NCBI GenBank assembly: GCA_963709505.1 | Contig: CAVPXC010000008.1 | Location: 53,087 to 117,086, forward strand | DNA: 64,000 nt | Reading direction: 5' to 3' | Source of the DNA: CAVPXC01 sp963709505 | GTDB taxonomy: Bacteria; Chloroflexota; Anaerolineae; JAAEKA01 | In this document: positions 28,218-36,862 of the stretch, piece by piece | Position numbering within the stretch: position 1 is the first letter of the stretch | How the letters are laid out: each line of letters begins with the position of its first letter | Notes under the pieces: model-generated | Told to the model about the DNA's origin: nothing | The model's input: only the letters and a program-made list of their open reading frames with translations | Databases searched by the model: none | Made by a program: the position numbers and the translations under genes

Positions 28218-29432
28218 TCACCACGCAGACCCTTCCCTACCGGGGCAGTAAAGCCCTGGCCGATGAACTGAATAAGGAAAGCGCCAGGCACTACAACGCA
28301 ACGCTTTCCAACCATTGGCGCACCTTCCGCAAGAAGGGTGTTTGGCTCTCCGAAAAGTCGGCCTACCGCTGGGAGGACTACCAGTCGGGCGGCACGATCC
28401 TGCACGCGCACAGCCGGGATGCGGCCCAGCAGGCGTTCTATCGGTCGTGCAAGACGGCGAGAACCCTCAAGCGGAACGGGAACACGGCAGGCGCGATATC
28501 CCAAGTATCGCCGGGGCTTTAGAACCACGATCTGGAAGAATACTGGCATCCGTGAGAGCGGAAGCACCCTGCTACTGGCTCAGCTCGGGGCCTGGCACCG
28601 CTCACGGTGGCCATCCCGACCGACTGGGAGACCTGTCGGGTCTTGGAAGCCCGGCTTGTGTTCGACAAGAAGTCCTACAAGTACACCTGGCACATGGTGC
28701 TCGAAGACGGTCTGGTCCCGCCAGTCGCACCGGGAGACCGGGTGCTGGCGGTCGACATGGGCGAAATCCACCCGGCCGTCATAGCGGACACCGAGCAAGC
28801 CCTGGTGCTCTCCTGCCGAGCGCTGCAGGGCCTGTAAGCAGTACGGGAACAAGCGCCGGTCGGAACTCGCTTCTTTGCGGGATCGGAAGAAGCGCGGGTC
28901 GGCCAACCGGAAGCGCATCCAGAAACGCATGAACCGCTTCAAGGCCCAACAGGAACGCCGCGAAAAGGACATCTTGCACAAAGTCTCGCGCGCCGTGGTC
29001 GATCATGCAGTGGCCCGGCGTGCAGGCAAAATCGTCATCGGTGACGTGCGGGACGTGGCCGATGGCGTCAACCTGGGACACCGAACGAACCAGAAGGTGT
29101 CTGGCTGGTCGCATGGGCGGCTGCGCCAGTACATCACGTACAAGGCCGAGCATGTCGGGATCGAGGTCGTGCTGCAGGATGAGCACTACACGACCCAGAC
29201 ATGCCCCGCGTGTGGGCAAAGGCAAAAGCCCAGCGGACGCATCTATCGATGCGCGGCTTGCGGTGGCGTGTTTCACCGGGACGTCGTCGGCGCAGTCAAC
29301 ATCTTGTCTGCGCATATCTACGGCGAACCTGGTCATATCGCTCCACCTTCTCCAATGTATCGCAGGCCGTTTCTTCGTGAAACGCTGCGTAGTCGGGCCG
29401 ACACCCCGGACCTGGCCAGGGCGCCTCATTAG
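28214..29432 (+). CDS. tnpB: TnpB RNA-guided nuclease, three frameshifts, altered RuvC-II
   Basis: Spans three frames, with breaks near 28495, 28585 and 28833. Segments join into one TnpB: YPKYRRGFRTTIWKNTGIR, LEARLVFDKKSYKYTWHMVL, RuvC-I VLAVDMGEIHPAV, RFKAQQERREKDILHKVSR, RuvC-II region KIVIGDVRDVADG, KAEHVGIEVVLQDEHYTTQT, zinc finger CPAC...CAAC, RuvC-III FHRDVVGAVNIL. TnpB cleaves DNA guided by an RNA from the element's right end and helps keep the IS at its site. The usual RuvC-II Glu is replaced by Gly in VIGDV; a Glu lies about 47 residues on (QDEHYT). With three breaks in the assembly its integrity is uncertain. Confidence 0.85.
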
Positions 29433-29505
29433 CTCCCTGGAAGCCGCTGGGCTTCAGCCCATGCGGAGTGTCACAACTCAAACCTATCTCCCGGAGGAGA
29501 CTGTC

Positions 29506-29685
29506 GTGCAGCGGGGTGTGGAGGCCCTTGTCAAGGCCCTCGGTCCAGTCGAGGCTGCCCGGTTCCTGAGTTTGCCGCGCCAACGCCTGCTGGACTACGT
29601 GCAGTGGCACAGGCAATGGCAAACCAGTCTTGATCAGAAGAGCTTCTTCGACGCGGTTTTCGAGGTTGGCAATTCGACGCCATGA
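29506..29685 (+). CDS. Small protein of unknown function
   Basis: 59 aa from a GTG at 29506 with a very good ribosome-binding site (GGAGGAGA, 5 bases upstream). An in-frame ATG at 29461 lies inside the right-end hairpin of the IS element and is less likely. Sequence VQRGVEALVKALGPVEAARF then LSLPRQRLLDYVQWHRQWQT is helical and could be a small DNA-binding or regulatory protein; not recognised. Its stop overlaps the ATG of the HAD phosphatase gene. Confidence 0.55.
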   Translation: MQRGVEALVKALGPVEAARFLSLPRQRLLDYVQWHRQWQTSLDQKSFFDAVFEVGNSTP

Positions 29686-30437
29686 AGAACTATCTTATCG
29701 ACATGGACGGCGTGCTTATCAGCGGCCGTACCATTATTCCCGGTGCGGATCAATTTATCGAGCGGCTGAAAGCGCGCCACGTCGAATTCCTGGTGCTGAC
29801 CAACAACCCTCTGTACACGCCGGGCGACCTGGCCCATCGACTGCAAACGATGGGGTTGGACATTCCCAGCGAGCGGATCTTTACCTCGGCCATGGCCACG
29901 GCGCGCTTTTTGGATTTCCAGAAGCCGATGGGCACGGCCTACGTGATCGGCGAGAGCGGGCTGACTTGGGCGCTCCACGAGCTTGGCTATGTGATCACCG
30001 ACATCAACCCCGATTACGTCGTGTTGGGCGAGACTCATTCCTACAACCTGGAGCTGATCACCAAGGCCATCCGGTTGGTGGCCGCAGGCGCGCATTTCAT
30101 CGCCACGAACCCTGATCCGGCGGGGCCTGGCGAAGGCGGCCTGGTGCCGGCTTGCGGCGCCATGGCTGCCTTGATCGAAAAAGCCAGCGGCTACAGCCCC
30201 TTCTTCATCGGTAAGCCCAACCCGGTGATGATGCGCACGGCGCTGAACTACCTGGACGTGCACTCCGAGGACACGATCATGGTCGGCGACCGGATGGACA
30301 CGGACATTATCGGTGGCGTGCAAAGCGGGTTGGAGACGATTTTGGTGTTGACCGGCGTCACCCGGCCGGAGGATGTGAGGCGTTTTCCGTACCAGCCAAC
30401 GCGCATTGTCGAGTCCGTGGCTGAGATCGAACTGTGA
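29682..30437 (+). CDS. HAD-IIA hydrolase (NagD-like)
   Basis: 251 aa. HAD motif I is IDMDGVL (first residues), motif II LVLTNNP, motif III GKPNPVMM (Lys) and motif IV MVGDRMDTDIIGG, all intact. The C2-type cap and the C-terminal GLETILVLTGVTRPEDV identify the NagD/AraL/phosphoglycolate-phosphatase subfamily, which dephosphorylates nucleotides, sugar phosphates or p-nitrophenyl phosphate. Coupled to the genes on both sides by overlaps (ATGA before, TGATG after). Confidence 0.92.
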   Translation: MKNYLIDMDGVLISGRTIIPGADQFIERLKARHVEFLVLTNNPLYTPGDLAHRLQTMGLDIPSERIFTSAMATARFLDFQKPMGTAYVIGESGLTWALHELGYVITDINPDYVVLGETHSYNLELITKAIRLVAAGAHFIATNPDPAGPGEGGLVPACGAMAALIEKASGYSPFFIGKPNPVMMRTALNYLDVHSEDTIMVGDRMDTDIIGGVQSGLETILVLTGVTRPEDVRRFPYQPTRIVESVAEIEL

Positions 30438-30985
30438 TGCCGGGAGATTATCGTATTTTCGTCGGTGCGTTCCCAACAGGTGACTTCGTAGACCGTATCC
30501 AGGCTTTGCGTAAACAGCACGACCCCAAAACCGCTCGCATTACGCCGCCGCACGTGACGCTGGCGGGCACGTACTGGCGTCAAGGCCCTGCAACACGAGA
30601 CAACGAAGCCGAAAGCATCACTCGCATTAACACCGTGTTGCACCGGATTTAACCGTTCGATCTGGTGATAGGCGGCGTGTATTCGTTTCTACCGGCGAAC
30701 GAGGTGATTTTCCTTGGAATTGAACCCGTGCCGGGCGTGCTAGCCGCGCGACAGGCATTGGTGGAGGCGTTGGGACCGGACAAGCACGGGGGTCATTTCA
30801 AGCCACACCTGACGCTCACGATGCGTTTGGACCTGCCGAGAACGACGGTGCTTTGGGACGATCTTCAGCGCAGCGAATGGCATACAGGCCGCTGGACGGT
30901 GCGCATCGTCGAACTGTCGCTGATGCAGCGCGGTTCCGACGATCCTGCCTGGCGAAGCATCGCTCGTCTGACGCTGGCAGCGTAA
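30437..30985 (+). pseudogene. 2'-5' RNA ligase family protein with in-frame TAA
   Basis: One continuous frame broken by TAA at 30650-30652. The first part, YRIFVGAFPTGDFVDRIQAL then RITPPHVTLAGTYW, holds the first H-x-T motif. After the stop the same frame continues PFDLVIGGVYSFLPANEVIF and FKPHLTLTMRLDL, the second H-x-T motif. The family (2H phosphoesterases) needs both motifs. A CAA to TAA transition at a Gln codon would explain the break. If real, the gene is inactive. Confidence 0.75.
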
Positions 30986-31042
30986 CGCGATTGGACCTTT
31001 CTTCCGAGAATGGTCCAATCTGTTTGTTCCCTTCTCACTGGT

Positions 31043-31148
31043 TGCTCGGGCCGGTCTCCGACCGAGCCCGGTTAATTTGGACTGGGTGTGTATTGGGTTG
31101 ACAGTTTCGGATGAGTACAGGTGGGCTCGGTCGGAGACCGGCCCGAGC
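31043..31148. repeat. Inverted pair of the GGCCGGTCTCCGACC hairpin family
   Basis: GCTCGGGCCGGTCTCCGACC at 31043 and its full complement ending at 31148, each about 25 bases, 56 bases apart. It lies between two convergent genes and may serve as a bidirectional terminator. Confidence 0.75.
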
Positions 31149-31158
31149 GATTCTCAGG

Positions 31159-33180
31159 TTAATATCGGTGTACCGACGTCTCAACCTTAATCCCATTCGT
31201 CTTCTTGGCAGATAGTGTACTCGGCCCGTTTGCTGTGTCGGAGGAATCGCTCCCCACTGCCGTGCTTTGCAGGGTCTTTTCCTCGGCCCCATTGCCCGCC
31301 TCCAACTCCGCGATTTTCAGCGCGACCTGCTCGATCGCTACCCGCTGCTTGCGGTAGAGGTCCAATTCGCTCATCGATAGCCGGTCGGCGATCTCACGCA
31401 CGGGTTTGCCCTGGATAAACTTGAGATCGAGGATGTTGTACAATAGCCACTCGGAGGCGGTCATCTGGCGCTGGCCCTCTGGGCGCAGGTTTTCGATCGC
31501 TTGCGCCAAAACCGAGCGCAGTCCTTTGGTGGGGTTGCCACCCTCCAACTCCGCCGCGCGGTTGACGATCTTTAGCTCCATCAGAGGGCTGTCGGTCAGC
31601 TTCGGGCCGCCCCAGTAGTGCGACAGTGCGTTCTTGACCCACTTGGTAAAGTCGGGCTGGTAAAGGATGCTGCTGCTGTCAGCCGGCTGTTGCAGCGTCG
31701 GCGTGCCGACGTACGGCACCACACTGCGCCAGCGCTGGACCCGCTCGATTTGCGGCATGATCTCCATCACCGCCATGAAGACGCCTTGCTGTAAGAGACG
31801 ATCCTCTAGTGCCGTCTCTGCGCGTGCCACCAGCTCGTCGACGATGGTTTGCTCGTCTTCATCCGGCCCCGCTTCGTCCGCACGCGCGACAACCCCCATC
31901 AAACCCAGGGCATTTTCTTTGCCGCTCGTTCGCAGCGGCCACACCCAGTAACCGTTGTACTGAACGCTTCCCGCGACCTGTCCATTGCGGGTCGTTGCCT
32001 GATGCAGCACGGCTTGCCAGTTGTCATAACGCCTAAACTCGCTGATCAACTCGTTAGGGCCGCACACTGCCTCCACCAACAGCTCCTCGCCGACCTGCAC
32101 CGCCACGAAACCGCCCGGCACCCGCAGATACTCGCACGTGGCCACCAACACATTCTCGAGGAACTGACGCAGGTCGCTGGAGGTCAGCAGTCGCCGGTCA
32201 AGCTCGCGGATTGCCATCAACTCCTCTTGGTCCTCGCTGTAGATCAGCCGGTCCACGGTCGGCTTGATCAGCTCGATCAGCAGTTGAAGCAGCACGATCA
32301 GGGCCACCACCGCTAACAGCACCACCGACTCGCGCGGCAGGCCCAGGATGCTCTCGACCTTGGGGACGATCAGGATCGCGCCGACTACGAGGATGCCGAG
32401 CAGCGGCCCGCGGATCAGAAAGACGATCAGCCCGCGCTTGACCACCCGGTCCGGGCTGAGCACGCCGTAGTAGGCGACGCTGTAGGTCATCACGATCAAC
32501 ATCACCATGACCCCTATGTTGCCGATAAGGGTTAGGATCGATACGAGCACCCCCGAAGGATCGACCGTGAAGCCGGCAAGCACCAGGTAGGGGAAAACAC
32601 CCAAGCCCGGTGCGAGAAATGCTACCATGAGGTAAGTCATGCGCCGTCGCGAGGCCGGCGTCAGGCAGCGCTGGCGCACTCGATAGGTGTTGTAAAGGCC
32701 ATAGCCCGAGATGAAGAAGAAATAGGCGACGAACAGGGGGAACAACGGACCGGGATCGAGATAGTACAGGTTGCCGGTGGCCTCCCCGCCTTGCACGATC
32801 AGGTTTGTGAAGATCGCCAACACGCTGATCAGCCCGCTAAGCAGATAGCTTATAGTGACCAGCCGCGTGCGGCGGCGGGAGACCAGGTTCGTCGTTTGCA
32901 GCAGCGCGTCCGAAAGGTCGAAATAAGCTGCCGGAACGAAGGGAATGCCTAGCCACTGGAGACGCAGCCACAGATCGGCCTGTTCAGGCGCCACCAGATA
33001 CAAAATGACGTCGCCGGTATAGACGATCAGCACAAAGGTCAACAGGGCAGCGAAAGCCCGTCCCACCCGGTTGCGAACGTTGTACGCCAACACATACGCC
33101 AGCAGGGAGAAGGCAACAACGGCCACCGCTGAGGAGAGGAGGAGGTTGGCGAGATCTAGAAGGTCGGTGAGGGTGGGCAT
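31159..33180 (-). CDS. 7TM-GAF sensor protein without kinase domain
   Basis: 673 aa from the ATG at 33180; a longer frame runs through the word palindrome. About nine membrane helices form the histidine-kinase-type 7TM N-terminal module plus two more spans (LIVFLIRGPLLGILVVGAIL, SVVLLAVVALIVLLQLLIEL). A GAF-like domain follows (LRQFLENVLVATCEYLRVPG, WPLRTSGKENALGLMGVV). Instead of HisKA/HATPase, the C-terminal third is soluble, including DLKFIQGKPVREIADRLSMS, which reads like a sigma-70 region 4-type helix-turn-helix, and a charged tail. Probably a membrane sensor with a DNA- or protein-binding output. No Shine-Dalgarno visible. Confidence 0.7.
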   Translation of the reverse strand: MPTLTDLLDLANLLLSSAVAVVAFSLLAYVLAYNVRNRVGRAFAALLTFVLIVYTGDVILYLVAPEQADLWLRLQWLGIPFVPAAYFDLSDALLQTTNLVSRRRTRLVTISYLLSGLISVLAIFTNLIVQGGEATGNLYYLDPGPLFPLFVAYFFFISGYGLYNTYRVRQRCLTPASRRRMTYLMVAFLAPGLGVFPYLVLAGFTVDPSGVLVSILTLIGNIGVMVMLIVMTYSVAYYGVLSPDRVVKRGLIVFLIRGPLLGILVVGAILIVPKVESILGLPRESVVLLAVVALIVLLQLLIELIKPTVDRLIYSEDQEELMAIRELDRRLLTSSDLRQFLENVLVATCEYLRVPGGFVAVQVGEELLVEAVCGPNELISEFRRYDNWQAVLHQATTRNGQVAGSVQYNGYWVWPLRTSGKENALGLMGVVARADEAGPDEDEQTIVDELVARAETALEDRLLQQGVFMAVMEIMPQIERVQRWRSVVPYVGTPTLQQPADSSSILYQPDFTKWVKNALSHYWGGPKLTDSPLMELKIVNRAAELEGGNPTKGLRSVLAQAIENLRPEGQRQMTASEWLLYNILDLKFIQGKPVREIADRLSMSELDLYRKQRVAIEQVALKIAELEAGNGAEEKTLQSTAVGSDSSDTANGPSTLSAKKTNGIKVETSVHRY

Positions 33181-33192
33181 GGGGGGAGGGGC

Positions 33193-33343
33193 GGAAGTGT
33201 CGGAGTGTCGGAGTGTCAAGTGTCTGGTGTCGGAGTGTCAAGTGTCAAGTGTCGGAGTGTCAAGTGTCAAGTGCTGCGGTTGGTTTCTTACACTTGACAC
33301 TTGACACTCCGACACTTGACACTCCGACACTCCGACACTCCGC
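33193..33343. repeat. Word palindrome before the 7TM gene (AGTGTC words)
   Basis: Runs of GGAGTGTC/AAGTGTC words up to 33275 face runs of CTTGACACTCCGACAC up to 33343. It fills the gap between the GNAT gene stop and the 7TM gene ATG, ending 12 bases from that ATG. Confidence 0.8.
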
Positions 33344-33344
33344 C

Positions 33345-33881
33345 CTAGCGTAGCTCACGTCCGAAATACAACGCCACACTTCCAGAGCTATAATAGCGGT
33401 CGTTGAAGCCGCAGAAGGCGAAGCCGTGGCGTTGGAAGAAGCGGATGGCCGGATCGTTTTGGGTTTGGAGTGGCACCATCAAGCGGCGCAGTTGGTGATC
33501 GGTGTTCCACTGGATGGCGGCGCGCAACAGCAGGGTCCCGATGCCCTGGCGACGCCAATGACGATCCACCACCAAATGCCAAAGCCAGCCCGTCTGGACG
33601 TCTGGCTCGGGCCCGACATCGACGTAGCCGACCACGCCTACGCCCGGCCAGTCCTCGGCCACCATGATCGAGTAACCGCGCTGCCAGTGCATCAGCAGAG
33701 CGCTGTCGGGCGATGGGTAGTCCAGACGCAGCTCGCGTGGCAACGCAGCCGAGCGCAGCTGCGCCGAGACATGATCGCGGCTCTCGCGCAAGTCAAGCTG
33801 CCAAACTCGGCGGGTATCGAACGAATCGTCCAGATGAAGACAGGTTTCCAGATCGTTGGGGACGGCGAAGCGGACGTGCAT
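33345..33881 (-). CDS. GNAT-family N-acetyltransferase
   Basis: 178 aa from the ATG at 33881. The acetyl-CoA-binding motif A is WLWHLVVDRHWRRQGIGTLL, with RRQGIGT contacting the pyrophosphate; motif B is NDPAIRFFQRHGFAFCGFND. The substrate is unknown. The longer upstream frame reads through a repeat and is rejected. It is bracketed by two word palindromes, one directly after its stop and one upstream of its start. Confidence 0.9.
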   Translation of the reverse strand: MHVRFAVPNDLETCLHLDDSFDTRRVWQLDLRESRDHVSAQLRSAALPRELRLDYPSPDSALLMHWQRGYSIMVAEDWPGVGVVGYVDVGPEPDVQTGWLWHLVVDRHWRRQGIGTLLLRAAIQWNTDHQLRRLMVPLQTQNDPAIRFFQRHGFAFCGFNDRYYSSGSVALYFGRELR

Positions 33882-33939
33882 AAGGTCGATTTTAGCACTG
33901 CGCTGCGGAAAAGGCAAAGCTATTGCTGAGGTTACTACA

Positions 33940-34042
33940 GGTGGCAGGTGGCAGGTGGCAGGTTGCAGAAGGCAACGACAGCATTCCGTCACTTGCAACC
34001 TGCTATTTGCAACCTGCAACCTGCCACCTCCCACCTGCAATT
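33940..34042. repeat. Word palindrome upstream of the GNAT gene (GTGGCAG words)
   Basis: GGTGGCAGGTGGCAGGTGGC at 33941-33960 faces CAACCTGCCACCTCCCACCT at 34014-34033; inner parts GGTTGCAG and CTGCAACC also pair. On the minus strand it lies 59 bases before the GNAT ATG. Confidence 0.75.
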
Positions 34043-34048
34043 CTGAAG

Positions 34049-34767
34049 TCAGTTTGCCGTCATCATCGGCAGCTGAGCGAAGTCGTCCGGGCTCAGCGCG
34101 TCGAAGGCGCCGGCGCTGGCGTTTTGCGGCTTGAACGCGCTCAGGGCGTCCTCTTGCGTCGGCGCAAAGCCACTCGGATAGGCCACGTCGACGATGCGGG
34201 TGTGGGTGGTGCTGTTGGCCGGCGCACCGCCAAAGCGCCACTGCTCCGGTGCAAGGTTCACATCGCGAACGCGCCACACCCCGCTGGCCGGGAAGCCCTC
34301 CTGACCCATCACCACACCCAGGTATTTCCAGCCATCCGGGTTCAAGTCCGCAACCGCCACGCCCAGGTGATCGGCCAGCACCTTCTTGGGCACGCGCATC
34401 GTGATCTGCCGCTGGCCGGGGTCGCTGAGGATAGTCAGCGTGCCGGCGTCGCCGATCTGCTGAGGCTCCGGCGAGCCTTCAGCCGGCGGCCCAAACAGCC
34501 CGGGCGTCCAGCCCTCGGCCCACAGTGCGAAGTCCCAGGCTTGATCGGCCGGCACTGCGGCATTGCGGCCAGACAGAAGGGTGCGCGCGCCCCCTTCGAT
34601 GGCGTCGATGTAGACGTCCAGCGTGTGGATGCCCATCCCGTTGGGCGCGCCCCAGGCGTTGTTGAGCTGGCAGGTGCAGGTGTGGGCGAGAGCTGGCCGC
34701 AGGCCGCTGTGCCCAGCGCAATGGCCAGCACCAGGCCAAGGGTTATCAAACGTGAGTGAAAGCTCAT
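34049..34767 (-). CDS. Lipoprotein with glucodextranase C-terminal domain, frameshifted and short
   Basis: Starts MSFHSRLITLGLVLAIALGT then AACGQ, a lipoprotein signal. After a frame break near 34690 the other frame reads NNAWGAPNGMGIHTLDVYID, MRVPKKVLADHL, GWKYLGVVMGQEGF and WRFGGAPANSTTHTRIVDVA, the pattern of the C-terminal binding module of glucodextranase and related GH15/GH57 enzymes. The first half of that module (with its acidic DPxGDD-type strand) is missing and no catalytic domain is present. May be a surface glucan-binding remnant linked to the mal cluster. Good ribosome-binding site. Confidence 0.65.
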
Positions 34768-34866
34768 CTTCTGCCTCCGCTGAGGAGAATCAAGGGACGT
34801 AACTCCCAATCGGTGGGTGTGATGGTACTATGGTAGCACAAGGGGTGGCAAATCCTTCAATTTTTC

Positions 34867-34962
34867 GACCTTTCGGGTTTCCTTCGTCGAACCCGCTTTC
34901 TGGTAAGGAGCGACATTTGCTCGAACCGACAAATGGGGCAAGGACGAGAAACCCGAAGGGTC
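34867..34962. repeat. Imperfect inverted repeat in a gene-free stretch
   Basis: GACCTTTCGGGTTTCCTTCG pairs imperfectly with CGAGAAACCCGAAGGGTC 55 bases later. It lies between the divergent lipoprotein and mal genes. The 678-base gap 34768-35445 holds this repeat, the promoter at 35000 and the RNA candidate; I find no convincing ORF in it. Confidence 0.5.
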
Positions 34963-34999
34963 TGGATTGGCGCGATTGCACCCGGTTTCAGAAAGCGAT

Positions 35000-35028
35000 T
35001 TGACACATCGTTTGCATATCACTATAAT
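35000..35028 (+). promoter_or_regulatory. Perfect consensus sigma-70 promoter
   Basis: TTGACA, 17 bases, TATAAT: a 12/12 match with ideal spacing, the best promoter in the window. Predicted start about 35035, more than 400 bases before malE. Confidence 0.85.
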
Positions 35029-35033
35029 GCCAT

Positions 35034-35182
35034 TGTCGTAGATTCACGGTGCCAGGTCCTATTGCGACCAGTGGGTGACGTCTCTCAGTTCCATACTGAG
35101 TTCCAGGCGTCTCAGAGCGTCTTGGTGGGTAGCAATCAGCCATGTGGCTGAGCGAATCGTGCGAGGACGCATGACTACAACA
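35034..35182 (+). ncRNA. Candidate structured RNA or mal leader
   Basis: The segment begins at the predicted transcription start and folds into a closed multi-branch structure: TGTCGTAG (35034) with CTACAACA (ends 35182); GTCCT with AGGAC; ATTGC/GCAAT extending through ACCA/TGGT, GACG/CGTC and CTCT/AGAG; an inner CAGT/ACTG loop; and a separate CAGCC-ATGT-GGCTG hairpin. No ORF of note crosses it. It could be an independent small RNA or a long regulatory leader of malE. I do not recognise it as SRP RNA, tmRNA, RNase P or a known riboswitch. Confidence 0.4.
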
Positions 35183-35445
35183 GACTCTCGTTCATTCATC
35201 TCTTCTGCGCTTCCCATAAGACAGGCCCTCTGGACTGAAGCAAGGCAGCCATCCTCTTTCCCCGCTGCCTCATTATGGAGGAGTGCTATTTGCCGACCCG
35301 GTTGACTGTTTTTCCGCTTTTCTTCGCTTCTCGGTGCGGTCTTTTCGCGCGCCAATCCCTACCCTGTTTCCACGTTGTGTTTGCCTCTGGCTCATCTGAG
35401 TTAGGATTTTCATACTGTTAGGTTCTTTCTATAGGAGGAGAACCC

Positions 35446-36850
35446 ATGTTTCGACGAAACCTTTCGATCATTCTCGCGCTGCTCGTGGTAGTTTCCATGC
35501 TGGCAGCCTGTGGCGGCGGCGCTGAGCCGACGACCGCGCCGACCCAGCCGCCTGCAGCGGTCGCACCGAACTCCTGTCCCGCCGACCGACACCCCCGTGC
35601 CGGCGCCGACGGATACTCCCATGCCCGAAGCGACTGAGGCCATGACGGTCACTGAGGTTGTGACGCCGACCGCAGAGCCGACCCCTGAACCGACTGCCCT
35701 TCCGGCCGCGGTCAAGATTGAGTGCCCCGCGGATTCGCCGACCCTCACCGTGTGGGCTGACCGTTTCCGCGTGCAGGCGCTATCCACCATCCAGTCTCAA
35801 GTGCTGGATGAGACCGGCATCTGCCTGGTTCTCCAAGAGTTTGGCTTTGGCGACATCCGCGCCCAGATGAACTTGGCGGCGCCGGTGGGCGAAGGCGCTG
35901 ACATATTCGTCGGCGCCCACGACTGGCTGGGCGAGCTCAACGCCAACGGTGTAGTGGCCGAGATCGACCTGGGCGACAAAGCCGCCGAGTTCTTCACACC
36001 CGCCGTCAATGCGATGCGCTGGGATGGCAAGCAGCTTGGGTTGCCCCAGAACACCGAGAACATCGCCCTTTTGTACAACAAGGAACTGGTGCCTGAACCG
36101 CCTAAGACCCTGGAAGAGGCAGTGGCTATCGCCAAGAAGCTTCAGGATGAGGGCAAGGTCACCCAGGGCTTGCTGTTCTGGCCGGGCGACGCTTACCACT
36201 TCGAGCCGGTCTTGACGGCGTTTGGCGGCTACATCTTCGGCCAAAAGGACGGCGAGTACGAGGCGTGTGACGTGGGCCTTGACAGCCCGGGCGCCGTCGC
36301 CGCGCTCCAGTGGGTCAAAGACCAGGTCGACGCGGGTATCCTGAGCGCCGACGTGATCAACAACACCGCCGTTGAGCTCTTCCAGACCGGCAAGGGCGCC
36401 ATGGTCTATACCGGCCCGTGGAATTTGACACCCTTCCGCGATGCAGGTATCGACTTTGGCGTCGCTCCGCTTCTGGGTGCCACAGATACTGCTTCTCCGT
36501 TCCTGGGCGTCCAGGGCTTCATGGTCAACGACTACAGCCCCAACAAGCTGCTGGCCCAGTCCTTCCTGCTCGACTACGTCGCCACCGAGCCGGTAATGCA
36601 GGCGCTGTTCGACGCGGAGCCGCGGCCTTCGGCCTACCTGGCGGTGCGCGAGGCCACGGAAGACGCGGACTTGGTAGGTATTAACGCGGCCGGTGCAGAG
36701 GGCCATCCGATGCCCGCCATCCCCGCGATGGGCGCCGTTTGGGGCGCCTGGGGTGATGCCATCACCTCGGTGTACCAGGGGTCGCAGACGCCTGAGGAAG
36801 CGGCAGCGAACGCAGCCAAGCAAGTGCGCACGGCTGCTGAGTGCCCATAA
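35446..36850 (+). CDS. malE: Maltose-type ABC transporter substrate-binding lipoprotein, one frameshift
   Basis: About 468 aa. Signal and lipobox: LVVVSMLAAC followed by GGG. A Thr/Pro-rich linker (PVPPTDTPVPAPTDTPMPE) follows, where the frame shifts near 35575. The binding domain is of the maltose/maltodextrin family: LTVWADRFRVQAL, GADIFVGAHDWLGELNANG, LYNKELVPEPPKTLEEAVAI and GKGAMVYTGPWN. It captures a malto-oligosaccharide outside the membrane and delivers it to MalFG. AGGAGGAGAACC precedes the ATG. Substrate is inferred from the permeases and GH13 enzyme nearby. No ATPase gene (malK) is present in this cluster. Confidence 0.9.
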
Positions 36851-36862
36851 CGAGGTTATGAC

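Larger units (their letters stand above)
27683..29470 (+). mobile_element. IS200/IS605-family insertion sequence
   Basis: Contains tnpA then tnpB in the same direction with ATGA overlap. Both ends carry a matching subterminal hairpin: CCGCAGGGCTTCAGCCCTGG (about 27699-27720) on the left and CCGCTGGGCTTCAGCCCATG (29444-29463) on the right, as expected for this single-strand, hairpin-recognising family, which lacks terminal inverted repeats and target duplications. The exact ends are not certain. A second left hairpin (CCCGTGCCCGCAGCCCGGCA) lies at 27746-27765. The 3' end of tnpB and the right hairpin should encode the guide (omega/reRNA). Confidence 0.85.

Noticed and set aside
35059..35355. 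Possible small ORFs in the malE upstream gap
   Set aside because: Both strands give short frames without ribosome-binding sites or recognisable sequence, and they overlap the segment that folds well as RNA.
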